This document shows, piece by piece, positions 7,729 through 15,451 of a stretch of DNA of 57,919 nt. A model generated the notes under the pieces. It did no database searches and was not told the DNA's origin. It saw nothing but the letters and a program-made list of their open reading frames with translations. Each line of letters opens with the position of its first letter. Positions within the stretch are counted from its first letter, which is position 1. Origin of the DNA: a bacterium (GTDB lineage: Bacteria; UBP14; UBA6098); contig JAGLDC010000036.1 in the NCBI GenBank assembly GCA_023145965.1, forward strand, positions 1 through 57,919. The letters are read 5' to 3'. The translations under genes and the position numbers were made by a program.

Positions 7729-9183
7729 ATGAAAAGTATTATTTTTAGTGTTGTTTTTTACTTAGGCCTATCCTATGGAAATTGCACGATAGGGGTTGCT
7801 TCTGGTTCGGTGACGTGTGATGGTAGGCCTTTGGCGTTCAAAACCCGTGACACTTCCTCATGGAGTCTTGAATATAAGGTTCAGACACCTTCGGGCTATT
7901 ATGCTTATGCTGGAAATACTTCTGTGGGTTCTTCGGGCGTGTGGTTCGGTCTTAGTGAAGCAGGTTTTGGTATCACTCAATCGGCGGCTTATAATTTATC
8001 TGGTGGTTGGAGTGGTTTAACTAACAGCAGTATGATGAACTATTCTTTAGAGCTTTGTTCGACGGTTGATGACTTCGAGGACATTTTGATATCGACAAAT
8101 TCGTCTGGTAGGTCCACAGCCGCGAACTATGCAGTTTTTGATGCATATGGTGGTGCGGCGATATTTGAGTGTGCACCGCATGAATATGCGCGTTACGATA
8201 CTGATTCACTGGGAATTGCCACTCATGGGAATTTTTCTTATATTGGGTCCTCGGGCAGAGTTGGTCAGAATCGCATGGACAGGGCATATTTGCTTATGAT
8301 TGAGGCTATTTCTGGTGATTCGTTAGATGCTACTTTTATTGCGAAACATGTCATATCTGATCTTTATTTAACCGGTCAAGATCCTTATCCCTTGCCATGG
8401 ACTGGCATTTTTTCTGGCCTTCCTGCGGGATGGATAGACACTGGACCTTTCCGGGAAACCCAAACAATTTGCAATGCAAACACACATGCTGCAGGTATTG
8501 CTCAGGGCGTGGCAATAGGCGAGAATCCTGAAAACTCGGTTCTTTGGTGTATATTTGCATCCCCTGTTTCATCTGTTCTTTTCCCTCTTTTCCCTGCAGC
8601 GTATGATGAGCCGCCGGAGGGCATAGGTTCTTCGTCCGCCATGTTTGTTGCGTGCAAAGCCAAATACGACTCTCTTTTTTCTCATTCATCGATTGATTAT
8701 TGGCTCGACGCAAGTTATCTTTTTGACAGTCTAGGGAATGGTGTGCTCACTTATGTTCCGGTTATCATCGATTGGGCATATGATTCGGTTTCGACACAGC
8801 TTTCAGCGTGGACATCCTCGACACCTTCGACTTTAGATAGAGCGGATTTTCAAGATGAAATGACTAGCTTGATTCTGGCCGCATACTTAAGCGGAACTCC
8901 ATTGAACATCGACGAAATACCAGATATTCCAAGCGAAATTTGTCTCTCTGCCTATCCAAATCCCTTTAACTCGTCATGTTTGATAGAACTCTCCTCCACT
9001 TTTGATGAGGATAAAGAAATATTTGTTATCGACATTGCAGGAAGAATATCCGATAAGATATTATTATCGGCTGGTTCTCACACGGCGCATTGGACACCCA
9101 CAGACGCAACACCATCGGGCCTTTATCTACTCCAAATTTCTGCCAAAAAACTCATTTCAAAAAGAGTATCCTATATTAAGTAA
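7729..9183 (+). CDS. Secreted C45-type Ntn hydrolase/acyltransferase-like protein with sorting domain
   Basis: From the ATG at 7729 the product has 484 residues (a GTG nine codons upstream is also in frame). A signal peptide ends at GN, directly followed by Cys19 (CTIGVASGS). The -1 residue is Asn, so it is not a lipobox; cleavage there would expose an N-terminal Cys nucleophile as used by Ntn hydrolases. The following blocks CDGRPLAFKTRDTS and GVWFGLSEAGFGITQSAAYNL resemble the acyl-coenzyme A:6-aminopenicillanate acyltransferase-like (C45) family. The C-terminus (about 403-484) is a sorting domain: AYPNPFNSS, FVIDIAGR, ATPSGLYLLQ, KRVSYIK. A secreted amidase or acyltransferase is likely; substrate unknown. 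No repeat is inserted in this sorting domain. Confidence 0.72.
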   Translation: MKSIIFSVVFYLGLSYGNCTIGVASGSVTCDGRPLAFKTRDTSSWSLEYKVQTPSGYYAYAGNTSVGSSGVWFGLSEAGFGITQSAAYNLSGGWSGLTNSSMMNYSLELCSTVDDFEDILISTNSSGRSTAANYAVFDAYGGAAIFECAPHEYARYDTDSLGIATHGNFSYIGSSGRVGQNRMDRAYLLMIEAISGDSLDATFIAKHVISDLYLTGQDPYPLPWTGIFSGLPAGWIDTGPFRETQTICNANTHAAGIAQGVAIGENPENSVLWCIFASPVSSVLFPLFPAAYDEPPEGIGSSSAMFVACKAKYDSLFSHSSIDYWLDASYLFDSLGNGVLTYVPVIIDWAYDSVSTQLSAWTSSTPSTLDRADFQDEMTSLILAAYLSGTPLNIDEIPDIPSEICLSAYPNPFNSSCLIELSSTFDEDKEIFVIDIAGRISDKILLSAGSHTAHWTPTDATPSGLYLLQISAKKLISKRVSYIK

Positions 9184-9268
9184 TAAACTCATTATCTCGC
9201 CATATAGGCAGGGATGTTCGATATAGTTGTATTGAGCCACTGATTTGCTCAGTAAGGGAATTGTGCGA

Positions 9269-9775
9269 TTATGGTCTTTGCGGCGATGGCGCGCCGATGA
9301 GCCATGAAACGGAATCTTGAATATAAGCGGAATCCGCCGGCAATTCTGGCACCGTCACGCTATCGACGATACCGCCACCCGGTTCGAATAATGCTATCCA
9401 TTCACCGCCCGCGCTAATGCGGAAATCGGCGTGAAAATCGCCTTGTTCGGGTTCTGCGTCGCACCAAATCAGCAAAACCGTGTCCGGTTGGATTAAAGTG
9501 AAGTTCGGAAAAATGTATTTCAGTGTGTCAGGATCGTCGGTCAAGGCAAAACCCGAAATATCGACAGCAGTGTCCTGCGAATTGTAGATTTCGACATAAT
9601 CGTCGAAATCGCCGTGCTCGTCGGTGCAAATCGAGACATTATTTGAGACTATTTCGGACATGATAACGATATGCCAAACATCGACCGGCTCCGGCCCCGG
9701 CTCGTTCGGGGATCTCGTGCATCCGGCGAAGGCGATCAGCAGAATAAGCGATAGCAGCATGATAACCGGTTTCAT
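9269..9775 (-). CDS. Lipoprotein with lamin-tail (LTD) domain
   Basis: The 168-residue product begins with a lipoprotein signal (LLIAFAGC, lipidated Cys at residue 19), a short Pro-rich linker, and then one lamin-tail domain: SEIVSNNVS, DDYVEIYNSQDTAVDISGFALTDD, IWCDAEPEQGDFHADFRIS, GGEWIALFEPGG. The same domain type occurs in both CotH proteins of this operon (WADSDPEQGDLHTSFKLS). It is the last gene of the operon and directly abuts the porin gene. It is probably an envelope-bound binding or anchoring protein for the products encoded upstream. Confidence 0.8.
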   Translation of the reverse strand: MKPVIMLLSLILLIAFAGCTRSPNEPGPEPVDVWHIVIMSEIVSNNVSICTDEHGDFDDYVEIYNSQDTAVDISGFALTDDPDTLKYIFPNFTLIQPDTVLLIWCDAEPEQGDFHADFRISAGGEWIALFEPGGGIVDSVTVPELPADSAYIQDSVSWLIGAPSPQRP

Positions 9776-10753
9776 TTAGAACCTCGCGTGAACCTGAATT
9801 GTAATTTCGGTGTGCGGCGTTTCGTATTCGTCGTCGATATAACTTGCCTGGACTTTTAAGCGTGTTCCTTCGATAGGCTCGAAACCTAATCCTAAATGAG
9901 TCCTTTTTTTGTTATCCGAAAGATCGTGGAAAAGCGGATCCATGCCGTCCTCAAAACTATAATAATGTTTCCTTAAACAGTGCTCATATTGCAGATATGG
10001 TTGGAATTTGCCGAACGCGTATCGCGCCCAGAGTTCGTAGCCATTGAAATCATCGTTCGACACGACGTCGTTTCCGGCGATATATTCACCGCCCAATTCG
10101 AGATCGCCAGACGATGCTGTCGCCCCGATATTCCATGCGTCCCGCCATTCGAGACCGAGGGTGTCCAATCCGGTGCCGTAGCTCCCAATTAAATCGACGA
10201 ATTTTGAAGGCGAGTATATCAATCGTCCGGCGAACTGTTTTTCGCTGGTGATGGCGTCTCCCCCGTTTCCGTTGTAAAGGCCGAGGTCGTATTCGATTTG
10301 ATACGGCTCTTGAAAGAGCTTCCCGGAAATCCAAACACCTATATCGCGGTCGAGATAGCCGGCGTCGTCGAGAATATCGTGAATTTCGGTCCAATCCGCT
10401 GCGGGGACATCGCTCAAGCCAAGCAAATCCTCGAGGCCGATAGGTTTTCTTCTTTGCCCAATACCGATTTCGAGCGGGCGACCATATTTATACCGGATTA
10501 CGGCATCCTTGAGTTCCGCAAAACCGGAATTCAGATCGAAGGATATTCTCGCCGAGAATGTTGACAAGGAATCAAATTCGACCTTTATTTTCGGCCTAAC
10601 TCGGTCTATAAAAAATTCGTTATTTGGGTAAATCTCGCGTGAATCCCAACGCCAACCGGCGATAACCTCTCCACCAACATCGATATCCACCTTGGCAAAG
10701 GATATTACTGCGCATAAAAGTAGTATAGGAAATATGATGTTTCGTGTTTTCAT
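9776..10753 (-). CDS. Phosphate-selective porin O/P-like outer membrane protein
   Basis: The 325-residue product has a signal peptide (cut near SFA-KV). The blocks DRVRPKIKVEFDSLSTFSAR, AELKDAVIRYKYG and GIGQRRKPIGLEDLLG resemble the porin O/P family of outer-membrane barrels. Further alternating strands follow, ending in IQVHARF with the terminal Phe typical of barrel proteins. Family members pass anions such as phosphate or polyphosphate (known for OprO/OprP), but selectivity cannot be read here. Its start codon overlaps the DUF4956 stop by one base (TAATG), so the two are co-translated. Confidence 0.72.
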   Translation of the reverse strand: MKTRNIIFPILLLCAVISFAKVDIDVGGEVIAGWRWDSREIYPNNEFFIDRVRPKIKVEFDSLSTFSARISFDLNSGFAELKDAVIRYKYGRPLEIGIGQRRKPIGLEDLLGLSDVPAADWTEIHDILDDAGYLDRDIGVWISGKLFQEPYQIEYDLGLYNGNGGDAITSEKQFAGRLIYSPSKFVDLIGSYGTGLDTLGLEWRDAWNIGATASSGDLELGGEYIAGNDVVSNDDFNGYELWARYAFGKFQPYLQYEHCLRKHYYSFEDGMDPLFHDLSDNKKRTHLGLGFEPIEGTRLKVQASYIDDEYETPHTEITIQVHARF

Positions 10754-11643
10754 TATTTTATTTCGAAATCATCGAAGGTCGAGCTTTTATCTTGCTTCCA
10801 TTGAACCCTTATTACATCGTCTGAAGCGAGTTTTTCGGCAAGGAAATTCCTGTCGATATTTCCGAAAATCTCGACCTCGATCTCGGTCTGATCGCTTTCG
10901 GGGCCTTTATCGGCGACCACCCTTTTTATCTTATAGCCGACATCCTCTTTGAATAGAAACTCCTTGATCAGCGTGAGGGTTTCGTCCGGCTCCATTGTCC
11001 TGACCCTCAGGTTCCATGTCCAATTGGTCGGGAACAGGGCCTTTTTCATGCCGGACGGAATGTGCTCGATAAGGTTGATTACCACGACGATGTATAACGA
11101 GGCGATTATCGCGAGTGGATACAAGCCCACGCCGCATGCCATTCCTATGCCGAGGGCGATAACGAGCGAACTGGCTTCCTTCGGGGATTTAAGTGAATAT
11201 CGATATCGGACGATAGATGCCGCACCCATCAGCCCGAATGCGCGCGCGATTTGACTGCCGATTATCATCATCATGAGCGCCGACGCCGCCGAAAGGACAA
11301 TATGGGCTTCTGTGAAGTCCATCTGCGCACTTCCACCCCGCCTACGATAGCTCACTAAACCGGAAAGCACCGACGCGAGAAACAGCGTCGCGAGAATATT
11401 AAGGGCCTCACTCCAGTCGGTGTCCCATAGGGTCTTGCGGGGAGCACCGCCTTTGTCGGGCGGGCCTTCGATAGGCGAATCCGAATTTTCCTCTAAAAAT
11501 TCGATCGATCCGCTTTGTGCGAATGCTGTCGCCGAATTTAAAAAATGACCGGCGTCCGGTATCAGAACGAGAATTAAGATAAGTCCCGATAAAATAAAAA
11601 ATATTTGGGATTTACGACCGATTTTCAAAAAAATATTTTTCAT
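10753..11643 (-). CDS. DUF4956 inner membrane protein
   Basis: The 296-residue product has an N-terminal membrane segment (residues 14-31), a periplasmic linker with SPIEGPPDKGGAP, and then four closely spaced hydrophobic segments from LNILATLFLASVLSGLVSY to PLAIIASLYIVVVINLIEH. The arrangement GLMGAASIVRYRYSLKSPKEA between segments is the hallmark of DUF4956 proteins. A soluble C-terminal domain of about 90 residues (RVRTMEPDETLTLIKEFLF onward) follows and resembles a small alpha/beta fold. In other genomes DUF4956 genes often lie beside CotH and VTC-type polyphosphate polymerase genes (general knowledge); here CotH is present but no VTC domain. It overlaps the kinase-HD gene by four bases. 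Confidence 0.8.
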   Translation of the reverse strand: MKNIFLKIGRKSQIFFILSGLILILVLIPDAGHFLNSATAFAQSGSIEFLEENSDSPIEGPPDKGGAPRKTLWDTDWSEALNILATLFLASVLSGLVSYRRRGGSAQMDFTEAHIVLSAASALMMMIIGSQIARAFGLMGAASIVRYRYSLKSPKEASSLVIALGIGMACGVGLYPLAIIASLYIVVVINLIEHIPSGMKKALFPTNWTWNLRVRTMEPDETLTLIKEFLFKEDVGYKIKRVVADKGPESDQTEIEVEIFGNIDRNFLAEKLASDDVIRVQWKQDKSSTFDDFEIK

Positions 11644-13733
11644 AAGAATAGGCCATCTTTATTAGATTCATTTTTTGTTTTTATCCTCTCCATCCGGTTT
11701 CTATCAACTAAAACATCAATCCTGAATTGCTGCTCAAATAGGTCTTTTTTCGACAGAACATCCTTCCTCTCGGCCTTAGCCTTATTAACAGAGTTTATGT
11801 CGAGAACAAGCGCACCCATCTCCCTCGATACACGTAGTTTTGCGCTGACCTGTTTATTCGAGGAGTCCAGCGCATCTGCGACGCGTAATATAGCCGATAA
11901 ACGCCGAACGGCAAGTTGTTCTTCCGCGCAGAGCTTCCATTGCCGAACATTATCGAGCGAATATGCGGAACCGTTGTGATAAAGAGCGATAATCGCAACG
12001 ATGCGCTTATCCCTTTCTGTAAGTTCGGTGAATTCGTAATCCATGATTATATTATAGCTATGTTTTTCGTGCTCGGGACCCACCGAACGGCCAACATCGT
12101 GTAATAGCGCTGCGTATTCAAGCAAATCTCTCGCTGTTTTTCCGAGTCGGTGAATATCCACAGTTGCGTCGAAAATTTGGCCGGCAAATTCGCGGACTTT
12201 TTGCGCGTGTTCAAAATAGCCGTTATGCTGATGGTATAGCTCGAGAACTTCCTTTAAACGCTTATTTATCGGATAGTTTTCGGAACTGATATTGATAACC
12301 TCAGAGACGATTTTGGAAATCGGTTCGTAAAGTTCGGTATGGTCGCGATTACCCTTTAACAGTGAAATCCCGTCGGCTTTAACGATCTCCTGATAAGCCG
12401 AAATAGCATTTCGCTGATAAAAATCGAAACTCGTCTCGACATCGCGTGTGAAACCTATATCGAGGCCGGTATAAATCGATTCCTCCGCAAGCAAACTCGT
12501 GAAATCTATGCGTTCGAGCAAAATCTCGAACGGCGTATCGATATAAATAGTCAAGTCCGGTCGAACTCCGAACCCGCCAAGCGTCTCGATCAACCAATCC
12601 CGGTCCATTCCGCGCAATAAACCGCAAACGAGTGTCGTGATAAAATATCTGTTTAAAAGCACTATCGCCCCTCGCTTTAAAGCTGGCAATACCTCGATCT
12701 CGAGAATATAGGCCATCTCGCTCGCGGTGAGCATCACATTCGTGGAAGTAGATAGTGCATTCTTCTGGGCGGCGCGATCCATGATCTCCGTGGTTATCCA
12801 TGTTTCGCCCATGCCCGATTTGACTACATCAACATTGCGAACCTGAAGCCAGTCATAGAGTGCGTTAACCTGATGCGTAACTCCGGCGTGGTGCGCCCCC
12901 TCGATAACGATTAGTTTTCCGGGAAGGTTATGCTTTGGGAGTTTGCTAATAAATGAACCATTAGAGAGATTCAATTCGGTAGGATTCTTTCCAAAACAGC
13001 TCCCCTTAAACAATTCCACGCCTTTGTCATCTCGGGTTTCACGCTTTAAAGAAGAGGTTTTTAGAAGCGGTTCGACCTCCGTTAAAATAGAGTCGAATAT
13101 CTGGTCTTCATCTCGATCCATCTCGATCGGTGTCAAAATTCCCTTATCGACTAACTTCGCATACGCCTTATCTACTCTGCCCTGGAATTCCCTAAACGAT
13201 TGCGTCGGATCGGTTTCGCCGGAAACATCCATCCCGGACTCGTAGAACTTGGGCACATTTCCGTTTTTCTTCATCGCGCGTTTTAGCGCTACTTCCACAG
13301 GAACACGGCATAGAAACGCTAAGTCCGGTTCGATTGCGAGAGAAAAAATCCGCTTTACCCATTCAGCATCGATACCGCGCGCTTCATCGCGTGCAAGTGC
13401 AGTATATGAATATCGGTCGGCGATAACGATTTTACCTGCATTAAGCGACGGGATAATTATATTTTCGAGCCTGTTGAAGAAATCGGCGGCGTGGAGTGCG
13501 CTGAAGCAGTTTGGCGTAAGCAGTTGAGCGCGCTTGGCGTTTTTAATCGCTTTACCGATATATTTACTAGAATTCCAACTTGTAACGACAACCTTATTTC
13601 CCTTACTTTCAAGATAGTCGGCAAGTCGTTTTACCTGCGTGCTTTTTCCAGCACCATCGAGGCCCTCGAAGACGAGCAGCAGTCCGCGGCTATCAGTATC
13701 TCTCTGGATTTCATGTTTAGTATTATTTTTCAT
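11640..13733 (-). CDS. Tandem thymidylate-kinase-like domains (second degenerate) fused to a Ppx/GppA-type HD domain
   Basis: This 697-residue soluble protein has three parts. Residues 18-225 are a thymidylate-kinase-like P-loop domain with an intact Walker A (GLDGAGKST, 24-32) and DRYSY (106-110). Residues 273-470 repeat the same fold, but the P-loop reads GAHHAGVTH (279-287; the catalytic Lys replaced by Val) and DRY has become NRY (361-363), so this copy should not bind or hydrolyse ATP normally. Residues 487-650 form an HD domain with LLHDVGR (His545, Asp546), EKHSYNIIM, ALYHNG and RLSAILRVADALD, closely like the C-terminal domain of exopolyphosphatase/pppGpp phosphatases. It is not a housekeeping tmk gene. 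Between envelope genes, it may sense or turn over nucleotides, ppGpp or polyphosphate (inference). Confidence 0.8.
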   Translation of the reverse strand: MKNNTKHEIQRDTDSRGLLLVFEGLDGAGKSTQVKRLADYLESKGNKVVVTSWNSSKYIGKAIKNAKRAQLLTPNCFSALHAADFFNRLENIIIPSLNAGKIVIADRYSYTALARDEARGIDAEWVKRIFSLAIEPDLAFLCRVPVEVALKRAMKKNGNVPKFYESGMDVSGETDPTQSFREFQGRVDKAYAKLVDKGILTPIEMDRDEDQIFDSILTEVEPLLKTSSLKRETRDDKGVELFKGSCFGKNPTELNLSNGSFISKLPKHNLPGKLIVIEGAHHAGVTHQVNALYDWLQVRNVDVVKSGMGETWITTEIMDRAAQKNALSTSTNVMLTASEMAYILEIEVLPALKRGAIVLLNRYFITTLVCGLLRGMDRDWLIETLGGFGVRPDLTIYIDTPFEILLERIDFTSLLAEESIYTGLDIGFTRDVETSFDFYQRNAISAYQEIVKADGISLLKGNRDHTELYEPISKIVSEVINISSENYPINKRLKEVLELYHQHNGYFEHAQKVREFAGQIFDATVDIHRLGKTARDLLEYAALLHDVGRSVGPEHEKHSYNIIMDYEFTELTERDKRIVAIIALYHNGSAYSLDNVRQWKLCAEEQLAVRRLSAILRVADALDSSNKQVSAKLRVSREMGALVLDINSVNKAKAERKDVLSKKDLFEQQFRIDVLVDRNRMERIKTKNESNKDGLFL

Positions 13734-13784
13734 TTCTCCTCGTTTATTTTACGCTCTCCATTTAGCCACATAGTAAAAAGTTTT

Positions 13785-15428
13785 TTATTTTAAATAGATA
13801 ATTTTCTTCGATAGAGAAATATCTCCTGTTTTAACCCGGGCAAGATATACACCGGATCCGACCGTTTCGTCCGGTGTCCAAATTAATTCGCTCGCCCCGT
13901 CATTGCGAGCCTGCCAGTCGGCGCTTGCCGACCGAAGGGCGTGGCAATCTGTTTCTGATAAAGGCGAGATTGCCGCGTCGGGCGTTGCCCTCCTCGCAAT
14001 GACGTCTATACGCCGTCCGGCGATGTCGAATATCTCAATTTCTGGATTCCCGCTTTCGTTGGAATGACAATCGACGGAAATATTAACCGCAGAATTGAAC
14101 GGATTCGGGTAGGCGCCGATATTATATTCTTCCGGTAGATTAGACTGGTCGTCAATTCCAATCGATTCTACATCGCGCACGCAACGGACATAGTTTTCCA
14201 CACGGATTATATCCCCTTGCGGTCCGTGGCCGTGGACCGGATTGCCCAGCGAATCCACGCCGAGATAAAAATCGAGGGGCGAGCCACTTTTTGGGTCGCT
14301 ACGCTGCGCGCCCGCACCGTGAACATCGATATAGGAATAATAGGTTCTTCCGGGAAGTTGCATCCAACCTGCGGCACGACCGAAGCAAATATAAGCCGCC
14401 GAAGCACCGCCGTAAACCGTCGCGTGAGTTGTGCCGGTCCAGAACCATGGGTAATCTATCGCGCCGGCTTCATTCGTTATAGAGGCGCAATCGAACATCG
14501 GGTCGATAGCAGCGCCAGTTGTGCCGGGAGAGCGGCTATAATCGAGAATGCTCTGAAGTCCCTTCGCATTCGGAAGGCGCCAGTCGTCATGGCCTGCCAC
14601 GGTGAGCGTTTCGGCGTATTCGAGAGCGTCTTCCCAGCTCATACTTCCTGCGCTGTGACCTTTCTGCCACATCAGGCCGGTCGCGCTGTCGGTGAGAGTA
14701 CCGTCGCCGTTATCCGAAAAATCGTTCAAGCCGTAGTCTGCATTTCCACGTACGCAAATAAGCGTGAAGGTCTTGTCGCCCATCGGCATTGCGGTATCAT
14801 AACCTTTGATTCGGCCATCGGCGAAGTTCACTCCGAATAGTTTTGGCACACCGGGGATTGTATATTCATTATAAACGTTACTCGATGCGTATTGCGAATC
14901 GATAGGTCTTTCGCCCGCCAGAGTGTCGCCGTATGCAAAATCGAAAACATCGTCATCGATGAAGGGCTGCACTGCATCAAGAGAGCCGGTATATCCGCTG
15001 ATGTCTTGCCCGTTGAACTTTATCAGCGAATACTGTTCTTTAATCGTCGGCACGCGCCAGTCGCTGTATCCGCCGAAGCTTGCAGCATTGAGGACATCCG
15101 GGTAGGTCTGAACCTCGGTCCAGGTGAGTTTATCGTCGGCGTCCGTGTCGCCGTCGTCATCGGTGTCCGGGGTTTGTTGCCATGTCAGGCCTGTGACGTT
15201 GTCATAGACCGTAAGTCCGTCGCCGCTAATAGTGTAGCTCGGCGCGTTGCCGTCATATTGTGCGTCCTGACCGTAGAATGCCGCGCCGGGGGATGGGGGC
15301 GAGATAACGCTCGAATTATCGTAGCACTCCTCCTGCCCGGTATCGACGATTGGGTAAGTGACCGCGAAAGTGGATAAACCTAGGGCTAAAGTTGCGAGAA
15401 GTAATATATAGGCATGTCTTAATTTCAT
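13785..15428 (-). CDS. Secreted DUF1566 (Lcl C-terminal-like) double-domain protein with sorting domain
   Basis: The 547-residue product has a signal peptide (residues 5-22). Two DUF1566 repeats follow: the first around VTGLTWQQTPD, GGYSDWRVPTIKEQYSLI; the second around DNGDGTLTDSATGLMWQKG, GHDDWRLPNAKGLQSIL. DUF1566 domains are common in surface and adhesin-like proteins. A short calcium-site-like stretch DTDDDGDTDADD lies in the first. The C-terminus has YPNPFNSAVNI, EIFDIAGRR, LIWTP, GSGVYLARVK, KKIIYLK. Two repeat elements are translated in this tail (13899-14003 and 14044-14068). It lies between CotH and the kinase-HD gene with gaps of 23 and 51 bases, so it belongs to the same operon. 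Confidence 0.78.
   Translation of the reverse strand: MKLRHAYILLLATLALGLSTFAVTYPIVDTGQEECYDNSSVISPPSPGAAFYGQDAQYDGNAPSYTISGDGLTVYDNVTGLTWQQTPDTDDDGDTDADDKLTWTEVQTYPDVLNAASFGGYSDWRVPTIKEQYSLIKFNGQDISGYTGSLDAVQPFIDDDVFDFAYGDTLAGERPIDSQYASSNVYNEYTIPGVPKLFGVNFADGRIKGYDTAMPMGDKTFTLICVRGNADYGLNDFSDNGDGTLTDSATGLMWQKGHSAGSMSWEDALEYAETLTVAGHDDWRLPNAKGLQSILDYSRSPGTTGAAIDPMFDCASITNEAGAIDYPWFWTGTTHATVYGGASAAYICFGRAAGWMQLPGRTYYSYIDVHGAGAQRSDPKSGSPLDFYLGVDSLGNPVHGHGPQGDIIRVENYVRCVRDVESIGIDDQSNLPEEYNIGAYPNPFNSAVNISVDCHSNESGNPEIEIFDIAGRRIDVIARRATPDAAISPLSETDCHALRSASADWQARNDGASELIWTPDETVGSGVYLARVKTGDISLSKKIIYLK
13899..14003. repeat. 105-bp palindromic element inserted in frame in the DUF1566 sorting domain
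   Basis: Perfect 11-bp terminal inverted repeats, GTCATTGCGAG (13899-13909) and CTCGCAATGAC (13993-14003), enclose 83 bases with further GC-rich hairpins. The length of 105 bp is exactly 35 codons, so the frame is kept. The translated insert lies between GRRIDV and ELIWTP. The same family seems to be present in pieces at 1735 and 1836. Confidence 0.85.
14044..14068. repeat. Short TCATTCC...GGATTCC-type repeat in coding sequence
   Basis: On the coding strand this reads GTCATTCC...GGGAATCC with an ATTCC/GGAAT stem, related to the intergenic unit at 1871-1896. It is translated as HSNESGNPE just before EIFDIAGR. Peptides of this type mark such repeats in many genomes (general knowledge). Confidence 0.55.
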
Positions 15429-15451
15429 CTCATCCTTCTAACGTAAAAAAT

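Noticed and set aside
11640-13733. Housekeeping thymidylate kinase (tmk)
   Set aside because: Length is three times too large, a second degenerate kinase domain and an HD domain are fused, and the gene sits in an envelope operon.
14217-14840. A 207-codon plus-strand open frame opposite the DUF1566 gene
   Set aside because: It lacks a ribosome site and family motifs and lies fully antisense to a gene with clear domains; GC-rich third positions create such frames.
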